NCBI RefSeq assembly: GCF_003795125.1
Contig: NZ_CP027783.1
Span: forward strand, 186,001 to 250,000
Length of the DNA stretch: 64,000 bases
Direction: 5' to 3'
From: Tetragenococcus osmophilus
GTDB taxonomy: Bacteria > Bacillota > Bacilli > Lactobacillales > Enterococcaceae
Part shown: piece after piece, positions 46,796-57,125 of the stretch
Position numbering within the stretch: position 1 is the first letter of the stretch
Layout: every line of letters starts with the position of its first letter
Program-made: the position numbers and the translations under genes
The notes under the pieces: generated by a model
What the model saw: the letters and a program-made list of their open reading frames with translations, nothing else
Told to the model about the DNA's origin: nothing
Databases searched by the model: none

Positions 46796-47473
46796 TTAAT
46801 CCCAAAATCCTTCTTCTCTTAAACTAACATACTTTGCATTTCCAATAACAAGATGGTCTAATATTTCTATTCCCATCATTTCTCCACATTGTTTCAACCG
46901 CCTAGTAAAAGCACGGTCATTTTCTGAAGGTGTTGGATCTCCGCTTGGATGATTATGAGAACAAATAATCCGCGCGGCACTACATCGCACAGCCTCCCGA
47001 AAGATCTCTCTCGGATGCGCGACAGATTGGTTAACTGAGCCTACAAACAATGTTTTTCGATAGATTACCTCGTTTTTTGTATTCAAATACAAACACAACA
47101 AATGCTCTTGGGAAAAATCCTTCATCTCATCAATTAATTGTTGAGCCAAGTCAAAGCTAGTGATAACTTTTCCGAACTTCGGTTGATTTGATCGATGGAT
47201 ACGATATCCTAATTCGATCATCGCTTGCAGTTCGATAGCTTTGATCTGTCCTACACCAGAAATCTGTTGTAACTCATTGAGACTAGCATTTTTTAATTCA
47301 TATAAACTAGGAAAAGTAGTCAAAACAAGTCCGGATAACTCCATTACATTGTATTTTTTGGAACCGGTGCGTAACAAAATTGCCAACAATTCTTGATTGG
47401 AAAGTGCCTGCACCCCATATTCTAATAAGCGTTCGCGGGGTAACGAACTAAGTGGTGTTTTATTTTTTTCCAT
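46796..47473 (-). CDS. radC: RadC-family JAMM-domain protein
   Basis: A 225-residue protein with an N-terminal helix-hairpin-helix (QISGVGQIKAIEL) and a C-terminal JAMM/MPN domain with SHNHPSGDPTPSEND, the zinc-binding HxHPSGxxxxSxxD motif. The family is called DNA repair RadC but its activity is unproven. It lies downstream of a HAD hydrolase gene and folC on the same strand. AGGAGG precedes the ATG. Confidence 0.93.
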   Translation of the reverse strand: MEKNKTPLSSLPRERLLEYGVQALSNQELLAILLRTGSKKYNVMELSGLVLTTFPSLYELKNASLNELQQISGVGQIKAIELQAMIELGYRIHRSNQPKFGKVITSFDLAQQLIDEMKDFSQEHLLCLYLNTKNEVIYRKTLFVGSVNQSVAHPREIFREAVRCSAARIICSHNHPSGDPTPSENDRAFTRRLKQCGEMMGIEILDHLVIGNAKYVSLREEGFWD

Positions 47474-47523
47474 AAAAAAGCCTCCTTGCGTCTTACACTA
47501 ATAAGTACGCAAAAAATGCTAAT

Positions 47524-48186
47524 TTATTTTTCTAGGATGGAAGAAACTTCATTTAAAGTAGGTAATACAGCTACTGTTTTTTCTTTAATAGCCGGTGTAG
47601 GCGTGATCAAATCTGGAACCATGATCACATCAATTACCGCTTGATCCGCCGCTAACACGCCGTTTTTAGAATCTTCTAGAATAAGTAACTCTTCCTTAGA
47701 AAAGGGAAAACGCGCAGCAGCTTTTTCAAAAATTTCTGGATCAGGTTTGGCTTTTTCTACATCCTCAAAAGAAACCACATGAGAAAATTCTTCTGTTAAT
47801 TGGTTTTTTTCCAAAAGAATATCAATAATCCTACGTTGATTACTAGAAGCAACACAGCATTGAATATTTTTTTCTTCTAAATAACACAAAAGTTCTTTTA
47901 GCCCTGGCTTGACATCAGCGGCCCCTGCTTCAAATAGCTCAACTGCTCGATCAAAAGATTCATTGATAAACTCGTTAACAGTTTCTTGTCCATAAAGTGG
48001 GTCATACATTTCATGATAGGCTTGCCATACTTCTTCATCGGAAATACCAATATATTTTTCATAGATAGCAAAGTCGTAAGAAAACCCCATTTTATCAGCA
48101 ACCTCTTGGGTAGCTTTATAATAGAGTGTTTCTGTATCAAACATTAACCCATCCATATCAAAAATAATTCCTTGCTTATTTTGCAT
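47524..48186 (-). CDS. HAD-family hydrolase (phosphoglucomutase-like)
   Basis: A 220-residue HAD phosphatase with motif I FDMDGLMFDTE, motif II VASSNQ, motif III KAKPDPEIF and motif IV ILEDSKNGVLAA. The C1 cap lies between motifs I and II. It is close to beta-phosphoglucomutase and other small sugar-phosphate phosphatases, and the exact substrate is unknown. AGGAGG precedes the ATG. It is 14 bases after folC. Confidence 0.9.
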   Translation of the reverse strand: MQNKQGIIFDMDGLMFDTETLYYKATQEVADKMGFSYDFAIYEKYIGISDEEVWQAYHEMYDPLYGQETVNEFINESFDRAVELFEAGAADVKPGLKELLCYLEEKNIQCCVASSNQRRIIDILLEKNQLTEEFSHVVSFEDVEKAKPDPEIFEKAAARFPFSKEELLILEDSKNGVLAADQAVIDVIMVPDLITPTPAIKEKTVAVLPTLNEVSSILEK

Positions 48187-48200
48187 AATATCCTCCTGTG

Positions 48201-49511
48201 TTAAGAAATAATGTCTTTAATCAACTGCCGTACTTCTGCTACAAAATAAAGTGACCCTGTTACTAAGATAATGTCATCTGATGAAATCTTGTCTAAAATA
48301 TTTGCTAGCCCGAACTGCCATAAAGAAACGATGGTAATCCGTTTTTCATTTACTTGTTGATAGTTTTTTTCCAAACGAAGAACACCTGGGTAATCAAAGT
48401 TTGTTAAATAAATTTTCGCCCGAGAAATTTCTAACAACTGTTGTAACATTCCTTCTACATTTTTTCTTTCTAAAGCAGAAAATAAAACAAAAATACGCCG
48501 TTCCTTAAACTCAGTATTCATGTTTTCAACAAGACGCTTCATTGCTTGTTCGTTATGCGCCCCATCCAATATAATCAAAGGGTCCTGGCTAATACGCTCC
48601 ATCCGTACAGGCCAGCTTGTTTTTTTCAAACCATTTTTTACTACTTTTTCGGTAAAAGGTAACTGGAACAACTGGCAAACATAATAAAAAAGTTGGATTG
48701 CAACAGCAGCGTTTTCTGTCTGATGTTTTCCTAGTAAAGAAGTGGTTAGTTTAGAAATTTTTCCTTTTTCATTATAAAAGTCAAACTGTTCGCCCCACTT
48801 GGGATCTGGTCCTTTATATTCAATTTGATAATCTTTAGCAAAATGAGAAACTTCTGCTTGCTGTCTTTGTGCTGTATCATCGATAACTGCAAGTGCATTT
48901 GCAGTTATATTTCCTGTAACAACAGGAATTCCCTTTTTAATAATTCCGGCTTTTTGCTCGGCAATTTCTTCTATGGTATCACCTAAGACTTCCATATGGT
49001 CCATCCCAATAGTAGTAATCGCCGTAAGTAGCGGCGAAACCACATTCGTACTATCATAAAGACCTCCTAAGCCCACTTCAAGCACTACTAAATCTACGTT
49101 AGCTTCCTTAAAATAAAGAAAAGCAGCAGCGGTCAATAGTTCAAACTCAGTAATCTCAAAAAGATCACTGTCCTGTTCTGCTGATTCTATCAAAGGTTGA
49201 ATTTTTTGTATTATAGTTGTTAATGTTTCATCAGAAATTGACTGACTGTTAATCGCTATCCGTTCATTCAGTTCTTCAATATAAGGTGAGGTAAAAGTTC
49301 CAACTGTCAATCCAGCTTCTTGCAACATGGCAGATAAGAAACTAACCGTTGAACCTTTCCCGTTTGTGCCAGCAACATGAACAACCTTTAGCTCTTTTTC
49401 CGGATGATGAAGTTGATCTAATAGTGCATTAATTCGTTGTAGACCCGGTTTTGAACCAAAACTTTGCCGGCTTTCAATAAATTGGACTGCTTCTTGCGCT
49501 GTTTTTATCAC
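48201..49511 (-). CDS. folC: Folylpolyglutamate / dihydrofolate synthase
   Basis: A 436-residue Mur-ligase-fold enzyme that adds glutamate to folates. The P-loop is VAGTNGKGSTVSFL, and MDHMEVLGDT and LDGAHNEQAM are the further signature motifs. The start is GTG 49511, seven bases after AGGTGA. It heads a unit with the HAD and radC genes. A TATAAT about 25 bp upstream marks its own promoter, since valS ends in a terminator-like repeat. Confidence 0.94.
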   Translation of the reverse strand: MIKTAQEAVQFIESRQSFGSKPGLQRINALLDQLHHPEKELKVVHVAGTNGKGSTVSFLSAMLQEAGLTVGTFTSPYIEELNERIAINSQSISDETLTTIIQKIQPLIESAEQDSDLFEITEFELLTAAAFLYFKEANVDLVVLEVGLGGLYDSTNVVSPLLTAITTIGMDHMEVLGDTIEEIAEQKAGIIKKGIPVVTGNITANALAVIDDTAQRQQAEVSHFAKDYQIEYKGPDPKWGEQFDFYNEKGKISKLTTSLLGKHQTENAAVAIQLFYYVCQLFQLPFTEKVVKNGLKKTSWPVRMERISQDPLIILDGAHNEQAMKRLVENMNTEFKERRIFVLFSALERKNVEGMLQQLLEISRAKIYLTNFDYPGVLRLEKNYQQVNEKRITIVSLWQFGLANILDKISSDDIILVTGSLYFVAEVRQLIKDIIS

Positions 49512-49580
49512 GTTATTTTCACCTCAGGTTGTATTATAACAAATTCCAAACCCATATACTATGAGAAGAAAATAAAAGCT

Positions 49581-49781
49581 GACTTATGTTCTGAGTTTAT
49601 TTTCAGGTCATAAATCCATTTGATCTATGTACTGAAATTACTCTCAGAACATCGTTTCCCTCTTTTTTTATCCCAAAACTTCTTTTCAGGACATAACTCC
49701 TGCTACTTTATGTACTGAGTTAGTTTTCAGGTCATAACTTCATCCGATTTATGTACTGAAATCATACTCAGTACATAGATT
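49581..49781. repeat. Hairpin array, about five units every 41 bp (TTATGTCCTGAA family)
   Basis: Unit starts are near 49581, 49622, 49664, 49705 and 49746. Arms are like CTTATGTTCTGA/TTTCAGGTCATAA and TTATGTACTGAAA/CTCAGTACATAG. The third unit has a degenerate left arm, but its spacing is kept. It lies between folC and the end of valS. Confidence 0.83.
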
Positions 49782-49812
49782 CAAGCTCGAGAAAAAAGTA
49801 CTTTTTGATAAT

Positions 49813-49894
49813 AAAATATCCGAACTACAGAGAAATTCCTTCTATGATTAGTTGTCACAGTAGCAATCTCATCAAATATAGTTCGGATACTTTT
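49813..49894. repeat. Long inverted repeat, copy 2, after valS
   Basis: AAAATATCCGAACTA (49813-49827) and TATAGTTCGGATA (49877-49889) form the stem. The interior differs from copy 1 except for ATCAAATATAG beside the right arm. It lies 15 bases from the valS stop codon and probably terminates it. Confidence 0.85.
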
Positions 49895-49908
49895 GGAGCT
49901 TTTTTTAA

Positions 49909-52554
49909 TTACTTATTTACTTCTTGTAATTGAGCTATACGGTCTTTTACCGTTTGTTGTTTTTCGCGATAATCTGCTTGTTTATCTCGCTCTTTTTGGA
50001 CAACTGCGTCAGGAGCATTCGCTACAAAACGTTCATTAGCTAATTTATTTTCCACTCGTTGTACTTCTTGGTTCCATTTTTCCAGTTCTTTTGCTAAACG
50101 ATCTAGCTCTTCTTGGATATTAATCAAACCAGCAAGCGGTAAATAAACGTTAGCTCCTGTTAGGACCGCAGACATAGCCGCTTCTGGTGGTTCTAGCTCG
50201 CTGCTGATCTCAAGTTTTTCTGGGTTACAAAAACGATCAATATAGTTTTTATTTTCTTTTAAGAACGTTTCAACTGCTGGATCACTTGTTTGAATAAGTA
50301 ATGTGATCGGTTTTGATAAAGGAGTATTAACCTCTGCACGAATGTTACGAACCGAGCGAATTAATTCTACGAGTACACTCATCCCTTGAGCAGCTTTTTC
50401 ATCATTAAACTCTGGATGGGCTACTGGGTATTGAGCTGTCACAAGTGAATCTCCTGTGTGCGGAATTTTTGTCCAAATCTCTTCTGTGACAAAAGGCATA
50501 ATTGGATGTAATAAACGCAACAGTTGATCGAGTACATAAACAAGTACACTTTTATTCATTTCTTGTGCCTTTTTATCTTCCCCATAAAGGGTTTCTTTAC
50601 TCATTTCGATATACCAGTCGCAAAAATCATCCCAGATGAAATTATATAATTGCCGCCCCGCTTCACCAAACTCGAAGCGATCAAATAACGCGGTAACTCT
50701 TTCTACTGTATGATTTAAACGAGTCAAAATCCAGCGATCGGCTACGGATTTGTCTCCGCTAAGATCGATATCTTGAGCGCTCATATCAGAGACATTCATC
50801 AAGACAAAACGTGCTGCGTTCCAAATTTTATTAATGAAATTCCAAGCGGCATCCATTTTTTCGTAACTAAAACGGACATCTTGCCCTGGAGAAGAACCAT
50901 TGGATAAGAACCAACGTAAAGCGTCAGCTCCGTACTGATCAATAACTTCCATCGGATCAATTCCATTACCTAAGGATTTACTCATTTTACGTCCATCTGC
51001 ATCTCGAATTAATCCATGGATCAACACATTTTCAAAAGGACGTTCATCAGTAAATTCTAAACTTTGGAAAATCATACGACTAACCCAAAAGAAGATAATA
51101 TCATAACCTGTAACTAAAGTACTTGTTGGGAAATACCGCTGATACATTTCATTTGAAGTATCTGGCCAGCCCATAGTTGAAAACGGCCATAAAGCGGAAC
51201 TAAACCAAGTGTCCAAAACATCTTCATCTTGTTGCCAGTTTTGACTATCTTGTGGAGCTTGCATGCCCACATACATTTCACCTGTTTCTTTATGATACCA
51301 AGCTGGAATTTGATGTCCCCACCATAATTGTCGTGAAATGACCCAATCATGAACGTTTTCCATCCATTGTAAGAAAGTTTGGTTAAATCGACCTGGATAA
51401 AAATGCACAGCATCTATACTTTCTTGGTTATCGATAGCTTGTTGCGCTAAAGGTCCCATTTTTACAAACCATTGTTTAGATAAACGTGGTTCAACTACAG
51501 CATCACTTCGTTCAGAGTGTCCTACACTGTGTACCATTTTTTCTACTTTGACTAAGCGACCCAATTCATCTAAATCTTTTACAATCGCTTTACGAGCAGC
51601 AAAGCGGTCCATATCAGTATAAGCTCCTGCTTTTTCATTCATTGTACCATCGTCATTCATCACATTAACACGTGGTAAGTCGTGTCGGTTACCTACTTCA
51701 AAGTCGTTCGGATCATGAGCCGGCGTAATTTTCACTACACCTGTTCCAAATTCTCGGTCAACATATTCATCTGCTACAATAGGAATTTCTTTATCCATTA
51801 ACGGTAAAATAACTGTTTTGCCAATCAATCCTTGATAACGTTCATCATCAGGATGCACCGCTACTCCAGTGTCTCCTAGCATAGTTTCTGGACGTGTCGT
51901 CGCAATCTCCACTACACCTGAACCATCGGTTAAAGGATAAATCATATGGTAGAAAGCACCTTCTACTTCTTTATGAATAACTTCTATATCAGACAAAGCG
52001 GTTCTTGCTTTAGGGTCCCAATTAATAATGTACTCGCCACGATAAATTAACCCCTTTTCATACAATTTGACAAACACTGTTCTTACAGCTTCCGATAAAC
52101 CATCATCTAGAGTAAAACGTTCGTGACTATAATCAAGCGACAAGCCTAATTTTGCCCACTGTTCTCTGATGTGTTGAGCGTACTCTTCTTTCCAATCCCA
52201 AGCTTGTTCCATAAATTTCTCACGGCCTAAATCATAGCGAGAAATTCCTTGTTCATTTAACTTTGCTTCTACTTTAGATTGAGTCGCAATCCCTGCGTGG
52301 TCCATTCCAGGAAGCCACAAAGTGTCAAATCCTTGCATACGTTTTTGACGAATAATCATATCTTGTAGAGTCGTATCCCAAGCGTGTCCCAAATGTAGTT
52401 TTCCAGTAACATTAGGAGGAGGGATTACTACTGAATACGGGGAAGCTTTTTTATCCCCACTAGGTTTAAATAAATCCTGTTCTAACCATTTTTGGTAGCG
52501 TCCACTTTCGACTTCTTGTGGATTATATTTTTTAGACAACTGCTTTTCTGACAT
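49909..52554 (-). CDS. valS: Valyl-tRNA synthetase
   Basis: An 881-residue class Ia synthetase. The HIGH motif appears as [12 protein letters not shown] (about residue 50) and KMSKS as KMSKSLGNG (about 525). The editing domain lies between. An anticodon-binding domain and a C-terminal coiled coil (about 815-880) complete it. It is preceded by a T-box leader, so uncharged tRNA(Val) controls its expression. Confidence 0.97.
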   Translation of the reverse strand: MSEKQLSKKYNPQEVESGRYQKWLEQDLFKPSGDKKASPYSVVIPPPNVTGKLHLGHAWDTTLQDMIIRQKRMQGFDTLWLPGMDHAGIATQSKVEAKLNEQGISRYDLGREKFMEQAWDWKEEYAQHIREQWAKLGLSLDYSHERFTLDDGLSEAVRTVFVKLYEKGLIYRGEYIINWDPKARTALSDIEVIHKEVEGAFYHMIYPLTDGSGVVEIATTRPETMLGDTGVAVHPDDERYQGLIGKTVILPLMDKEIPIVADEYVDREFGTGVVKITPAHDPNDFEVGNRHDLPRVNVMNDDGTMNEKAGAYTDMDRFAARKAIVKDLDELGRLVKVEKMVHSVGHSERSDAVVEPRLSKQWFVKMGPLAQQAIDNQESIDAVHFYPGRFNQTFLQWMENVHDWVISRQLWWGHQIPAWYHKETGEMYVGMQAPQDSQNWQQDEDVLDTWFSSALWPFSTMGWPDTSNEMYQRYFPTSTLVTGYDIIFFWVSRMIFQSLEFTDERPFENVLIHGLIRDADGRKMSKSLGNGIDPMEVIDQYGADALRWFLSNGSSPGQDVRFSYEKMDAAWNFINKIWNAARFVLMNVSDMSAQDIDLSGDKSVADRWILTRLNHTVERVTALFDRFEFGEAGRQLYNFIWDDFCDWYIEMSKETLYGEDKKAQEMNKSVLVYVLDQLLRLLHPIMPFVTEEIWTKIPHTGDSLVTAQYPVAHPEFNDEKAAQGMSVLVELIRSVRNIRAEVNTPLSKPITLLIQTSDPAVETFLKENKNYIDRFCNPEKLEISSELEPPEAAMSAVLTGANVYLPLAGLINIQEELDRLAKELEKWNQEVQRVENKLANERFVANAPDAVVQKERDKQADYREKQQTVKDRIAQLQEVNK

Positions 52555-52606
52555 TTCTTTTCCTCCTCGTAATAAAAAGGTTATATGTTTTTATTTTATA
52601 TCAATT

Positions 52607-52840
52607 AAAAAAGCCCTAAGATGAGTAAACATCTTAGGGCGCTATTTACGCGGTACCACCTAAATTGCAGTCTTTAATTACTGCCACTTGCAAGTGAACT
52701 AACGGTCACGACCCGTTTGATCTTACTTTATTCAGATCAAAGACGCTCAAGCTACCTTCTCTGGTTACTGATGAAAATTTTGCAGCCTAGAATTTCCTCT
52801 CTAAAAATCAATAGGGCCAGTTACTCCTCTTAAGCTTTGT
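52607..52840 (-). promoter_or_regulatory. T-box riboswitch of valS
   Basis: The T-box element GGTGGTACCGCG lies at 52649-52660 (minus strand). It is followed by a terminator with stem GCCCTAAGATG/CATCTTAGGGC (52613-52623 and 52630-52640) and T6. Upstream, AGTAA and AGAGAGGAAATTC elements of Stem I are visible. A GTA (Val) in AAGGTAGC at 52753-52755 is the candidate specifier, but I could not fix the loop register with certainty. Confidence 0.93.
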
Positions 52841-52847
52841 CTGTTTT

Positions 52848-52876
52848 ATTTTACAATGTCGTTATCCTAAAGTCAA
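52848..52876 (-). promoter_or_regulatory. Predicted valS promoter
   Basis: TTGACT (52871-52876) and TAAAAT (52848-52853) on the minus strand are 17 bp apart, directly after the tpx stop codon. Confidence 0.7.
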
Positions 52877-52877
52877 T

Positions 52878-53372
52878 TTAAGTTAGCGATTTTGCAGCGT
52901 CTAAAGCCTTTTGATAATTAGGTTCGTCAGACATTTCAGGGACGATCTCTTCATAACGAATTGTTCCTTCTTGATCAAGAACAAAAATACTGCGCGCGAA
53001 TTTGTCTGCTTCAGGCATATAAAGATTATATGTTTTACCAAATGTGTTTTCCGGGTCGTGCAACATAATCATGTCGATACCCTTTTGTCCACACCAATTG
53101 GCTTGGTCTTCTTTCGTATTATTGGAAATTGTCACAAAGTTAATGTCTTCAAGCTGACTAGCTTCTTCATTAAAACGTTTCGCTTGTAAAGCACATACAC
53201 GTGTATTAATATCTGGTATTACGCTTAAAATAGTTGGTTTACCATTATCAAAATCTTCTAAAGTATACGTACGATCATACAAATCCTTTAAAGAAAAAGA
53301 TTCAGCTTTGTCACCAACTTCTGGTTGCTTCCCAGGAACTTCTAATTTTTCTCCCTTAAGTGTAATAAACAT
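52878..53372 (-). CDS. tpx: Thiol peroxidase
   Basis: A 164-residue atypical 2-Cys peroxiredoxin. The peroxidatic Cys is in NTRVCALQAKRFN and the resolving Cys in NWCGQKG. It reduces lipid and hydrogen peroxides using thioredoxin. ATG 53372 follows TAGGAGG; a start nine codons upstream lacks a site. It lies downstream of rex, 90 bp away. Confidence 0.95.
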   Translation of the reverse strand: MFITLKGEKLEVPGKQPEVGDKAESFSLKDLYDRTYTLEDFDNGKPTILSVIPDINTRVCALQAKRFNEEASQLEDINFVTISNNTKEDQANWCGQKGIDMIMLHDPENTFGKTYNLYMPEADKFARSIFVLDQEGTIRYEEIVPEMSDEPNYQKALDAAKSLT

Positions 53373-53489
53373 AATTTTCCTCCTACTATGGTTTAGCAAA
53401 GGAACTAAAACTCCTATTTGCTATTTCGCTAGTTCTTTGCAATCTATTCATAGTATAAAGCAGTCGAAAAAAATTATAAAAAAATATGC

Positions 53490-54152
53490 TTAGGATGTCA
53501 CAGCAAGTGATGTTTTTTTGTAATTGCGGTCAAAAAAGAGTAAAGTTAATAATTCTGTTGTAAGATCAATATAACGTATACTAATATTTGCAGGCACTTC
53601 TACACGATCTGGAGCAAAATTTAATATCGCAGTAATCTCACTGTTGACGACAATATCAATGGCTTCTTGCGCATATTCACTAGGTACTGTAGAAATGGCT
53701 GTTTTTACATTTTTTTCTTGTATCACTTGCTTAAAATCATCCATACTATAAACGTAAAAGCCCGCAATAGTTTGTCCTATAATTGCCGGATCATTATCAA
53801 AAACACAGGTAATCATAAGATTTTGGTTTCGACGAAAGTTATTATTCGCTAACGCTTTTCCTAAATTACCAAAGCCAACAATGGCGATCTTATTTTCTTC
53901 ATTGCTATCTAAGATTTCACTAAAAACTTTAATTAAAAAAGCTACTTCGTATCCATAGCCGCTACGCCCTAACTCTCCTAGATAAGAAAAATCACGCCGG
54001 ATGGTTGCAGGAGGCACTTGTGTAATTTCGGAAAGTTCTTTTGATTTAATCCTAGCTATCCCCTTAGAATCTAAAATGGTTAAATTTCTTAAATACAAGG
54101 GCAATCTTTTGGCTGTAGCCCGTGGTATCGTTTTCGTATTATATTTTTTCAC
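53490..54152 (-). CDS. rex: Redox-sensing repressor Rex
   Basis: A 220-residue repressor with an N-terminal winged helix (about 1-80; SKELSEITQVPPATIRRDFSYLG) and a Rossmann domain (VGFGNLGKALANN) that binds NADH or NAD+. It controls fermentation and NADH-oxidation genes in Firmicutes. The start is GTG 54152, with a weak GGGGA site upstream. It shares the strand with thiI but is separated from it by a hairpin array and the thiI terminator. Confidence 0.96.
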   Translation of the reverse strand: MKKYNTKTIPRATAKRLPLYLRNLTILDSKGIARIKSKELSEITQVPPATIRRDFSYLGELGRSGYGYEVAFLIKVFSEILDSNEENKIAIVGFGNLGKALANNNFRRNQNLMITCVFDNDPAIIGQTIAGFYVYSMDDFKQVIQEKNVKTAISTVPSEYAQEAIDIVVNSEITAILNFAPDRVEVPANISIRYIDLTTELLTLLFFDRNYKKTSLAVTS

Positions 54153-54287
54153 TTGCCCGTCCCCTTTTTGTTAATGTATTCACATAAAAGTTTACCACGG
54201 CTTTTTTAATTTAGCAACAAGAAGGGAGTTTATCTATAAACCTTCTTTTTAAATCTGAAAAAAGTCCGATAACTTTGAATTCTAATA

Positions 54288-54488
54288 CTATTGGTGGGAC
54301 ATTAAACGATGTGGCACCAATCTATATGTTATTGGTGGCATCTTTCTTCGATGTGCCTCCAATCCGTAAGTTATTGGTAGTAACTTTCTCGGTGTGCCAC
54401 CAATCCGTAAGTTATTGGTAGTAACTTTCTCGATGTGCCTCCGATCTGCAAATTATTGGTGGCATCTCTTTTGATGTGCCTCCAATAA
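54288..54488. repeat. Hairpin array, five units every 41-42 bp (ATTGGTGGCAC family)
   Basis: ATTGG starts at 54290, 54331, 54373, 54414 and 54455. Each unit pairs ATTGGTGGCA-like and TGTGCCTCCAAT-like arms around a 9-12-base loop, and a spacer such as CCGTAAGTT follows. The sequence is unrelated to the other arrays, but the spacing is the same. It lies between the rex start and the thiI terminator. Confidence 0.85.
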
Positions 54489-54556
54489 ATTATTGCATAA
54501 TAACATAGCTAATTACTGATTAAGATATTGCTCACATTTTCATTAATTGTATCTAG

Positions 54557-54584
54557 AAAAAAAGAGAGCCTAGCTAGGCTCTCT
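54557..54584 (-). terminator. Terminator after thiI
   Basis: A 10-bp stem (AGAGAGCCTA/TAGGCTCTCT) with T6 on the minus strand lies 15 bases after the thiI stop codon. Confidence 0.9.
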
Positions 54585-54598
54585 CAAAAATTTATTTT

Positions 54599-55810
54599 TT
54601 ATAATAATTCAGCAAATTCGTCCGCTTGTTCTTGAGGATTTTCTGGCAAAATTTGGTCAACTTTAATATTGGCCAAAGCACGCTCAACTAAACCTGAAAT
54701 GTCTAGTCTTTCTTCATATTGATGAACTTTATCTAAGTGAGGACGGGTTTTAGGTTGTGTAGGTGCAAAAATTGTACAACAATCCTCAAAAGGTTGAATG
54801 GACAAGTCAAAAGTATCGATTTGTTGTGCTGTATCAATAATTTCTAGTTTATCCATCGTAGCTACTGGTCGAATAATGGGTGTGTCCGTAACTTCATTGA
54901 TTGCCACCATACTTTGTAAAGTTTGTGAAGCTACTTGACCTAAAGATTCGCCATTTAAAATAACCAAACCTCGACGCAATTGGCGAATACTATCTGTTAG
55001 ACGCAACATCATACGTCGTGTGATCGTCATCCAATAACCTTCAGGCACTTTATTTTTTATTTCTTCTTGTACTTCAGTAAATGGCACTTCAATAAATTGG
55101 ATTTGCCCTACATAAGGCGCGAGTTTTGCCGTAAGGTCTTTGGCTTTTTGTAAAGCTTGTTCACTTGTATAAGGTGGACTGGCAAAATGAACTGCCTCAA
55201 TTTCCACTCCACGTTTCATTGCCATATAGCCAGCCACTGGTGAATCAATTCCTCCAGAAAGCATTAACATTCCTTTGCCGCTTGTACCAACTGGCAGACC
55301 TGCTGCCCCGGAAATTGTTTCATAAGATAAAAAGGCTCCATTACTACGTATCTCTACTCGTAAATTGATATCAGGCTTTTTCATTTGTACTTTAATATTA
55401 GGAAAACAATCAATAACCGCATCGCCTACTGTTACATTTAATTCATCACTGGTTTGTTCAAATGTGTGGTCACTACGTCTGGCAGTCACTTTAAACGTTT
55501 CTTCTCCAGTATAAATTTCTTTCATTATCTCTTGGGCACATTGCTTAATTTGCTCAATATCTTTTTCTAAGCGTATACTTGGCGAAAAATTTTGAATGCC
55601 AAACACTTTTTGTAATTTAGGAATAATCAAATCGCTATCTTCCCCATTTAAAACCAAATGCATACGATCACGATCGGCATGAATCTTTAGTGCCGGAAAA
55701 TCAATAAGCGCTTGGCGTACATTTGAAGCAAGTTTCATAATAAATGACCGACGATTCTTCCCTTTTGTCGATAGTTCCCCATAGCGAACCATAATTTCAG
55801 AATATTTCAC
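54599..55810 (-). CDS. thiI: tRNA 4-thiouridine synthetase
   Basis: A 403-residue enzyme with an N-terminal ferredoxin-like and THUMP region (about 1-165) and a PP-loop domain with [12 protein letters not shown]. It lacks the rhodanese domain, as is usual in Firmicutes, and takes sulfur from the adjacent cysteine desulfurase. A Cys pair in EDCCTIFAP is near residue 343. The start is GTG 55810, after AGGAGG. Confidence 0.95.
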   Translation of the reverse strand: MKYSEIMVRYGELSTKGKNRRSFIMKLASNVRQALIDFPALKIHADRDRMHLVLNGEDSDLIIPKLQKVFGIQNFSPSIRLEKDIEQIKQCAQEIMKEIYTGEETFKVTARRSDHTFEQTSDELNVTVGDAVIDCFPNIKVQMKKPDINLRVEIRSNGAFLSYETISGAAGLPVGTSGKGMLMLSGGIDSPVAGYMAMKRGVEIEAVHFASPPYTSEQALQKAKDLTAKLAPYVGQIQFIEVPFTEVQEEIKNKVPEGYWMTITRRMMLRLTDSIRQLRRGLVILNGESLGQVASQTLQSMVAINEVTDTPIIRPVATMDKLEIIDTAQQIDTFDLSIQPFEDCCTIFAPTQPKTRPHLDKVHQYEERLDISGLVERALANIKVDQILPENPQEQADEFAELL

Positions 55811-55821
55811 TAAAACACCTC

Positions 55822-56964
55822 CTAGTTAATTTTTGAAAAACGTTGATATAATTGATTGAATACAACCATAAACTGCTCAACTTCTGCTACCGTATTACTT
55901 TCATCTAAACTAATTCTTATCGCGCAAGTTGCCAATGCGCTGGCTACATTCATAGCAGCTAATGTACTTGACGCTGTATTTTTTTTACTTGAACAAGCGC
56001 TAGTCGTTGAGGTAATAATTTCTTTTTCCTCTAAAGCATGAACTAAAACTTCTCCGCGGATTCCTTTTAATGCAAGGCATAAAATATGAGGAGCCCCATC
56101 TTTTTCTGGAGAAAAGATCGTCACTTTGTCATAATTACGGAGTTCCTCAATCAGAGTTGCTTTTAAGTTCATTAGGTGCTCAGGTCTTTGAGCTATTTTT
56201 TCAAAGGTCATGCGCAACGCTCTTGCCATCGCGACGATGGCTGGCACGTTTTCTGTGCCACTACGTTGCTCACCTTCTTGTCCGCCGCCTGTCATTAATG
56301 GTTGCAAACGACGCCCTTTCTTCCAGTAAATAAAGCCCACGCCTCGCGGACCATGAAATTTATGCGCCGAAAAGGCAGCAAAATCTACCCGTGAGGTCAG
56401 CCATTCTTGTGTATCAATTTTAGCAATTGCTTGCACTGCGTCTACATGAAAATGAATCTTAGGGTATTTTTCTAACAATTTACTAATCTCTTGAATCGGT
56501 TGTATTGTACCTACTTCATTATTAACAGCCATCACAGAAACCAATATTGTATCTTCTCTAATCAATTCTGCAAGCTGCTCAACATCAACAATTCCTTCTT
56601 CAGTCACTGGAGCTTGGTCAATCTCAAACCCAAAATTTGCTAATTGTTCAGCTGTCTTTTTCACTGCGGGATGCTCAATACTAGAAATAATCAAGTGTTT
56701 TCCATACGATTGCTTTTCAAAAGCAGTCCCTTTTAAAATCCAGTTGTCACCTTCTGTACCACCACTAGTAAAAGCGATCTCTTCATTTGATACTTGAAGT
56801 GTGTCGGCAATTTGTTTACGCGCTTGTTCTAATAAACGACTTGCTTGAACTCCTAGGTAATGTAAGCTGGAAGGATTTCCGAAAACTCGCTTACTTGTTT
56901 TTACATATGTATCTAAACTTGCAGGATAAATTTCTGTTGTTGCACTATTATCAAAATAGATCAT
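55822..56964 (-). CDS. Cysteine desulfurase (NifS/IscS family), sulfur donor for ThiI
   Basis: A 380-residue PLP enzyme. The PLP Lys is in [13 protein letters not shown] and the active Cys in [11 protein letters not shown] (about residue 323). The N-terminal YFDNSATTE motif is standard. It is encoded 11 bases before thiI and supplies persulfide for thiouridine. In related genomes ezrA lies next upstream; here a group II intron separates them. Confidence 0.94.
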   Translation of the reverse strand: MIYFDNSATTEIYPASLDTYVKTSKRVFGNPSSLHYLGVQASRLLEQARKQIADTLQVSNEEIAFTSGGTEGDNWILKGTAFEKQSYGKHLIISSIEHPAVKKTAEQLANFGFEIDQAPVTEEGIVDVEQLAELIREDTILVSVMAVNNEVGTIQPIQEISKLLEKYPKIHFHVDAVQAIAKIDTQEWLTSRVDFAAFSAHKFHGPRGVGFIYWKKGRRLQPLMTGGGQEGEQRSGTENVPAIVAMARALRMTFEKIAQRPEHLMNLKATLIEELRNYDKVTIFSPEKDGAPHILCLALKGIRGEVLVHALEEKEIITSTTSACSSKKNTASSTLAAMNVASALATCAIRISLDESNTVAEVEQFMVVFNQLYQRFSKIN

Positions 56965-57040
56965 TTATCTACGATCCTCTCTTTCAAAATACTGTTTCAT
57001 TATATCCACATCCGTCCTTTGTTTCAAGTTACAAGGCTGA

Positions 57041-57111
57041 ATAGGGTAGAGGGGAAATAAATTTCCGCCCCTCCCGTCGCACCGTACGTACGGTCCTCGT
57101 ATACGGCGCTA
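57041..57111 (-). ncRNA. Group II intron domains V and VI
   Basis: Domain V: GCGCCGTA pairs with TACGGTGC, with AGC at its base. Domain VI: GGGAGGGG pairs with CCCCTCTACCC, leaving a bulged A as the branch-point candidate near the 3' end. Confidence 0.8.
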
Positions 57112-57125
57112 CATTTGTACTGTTT

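Noticed and set aside
52753-52755. Firm assignment of the T-box specifier codon
   Set aside because: The loop can be drawn with GTA (Val) or with GGT in register; the valS context favours GTA, but the fold was not computed.
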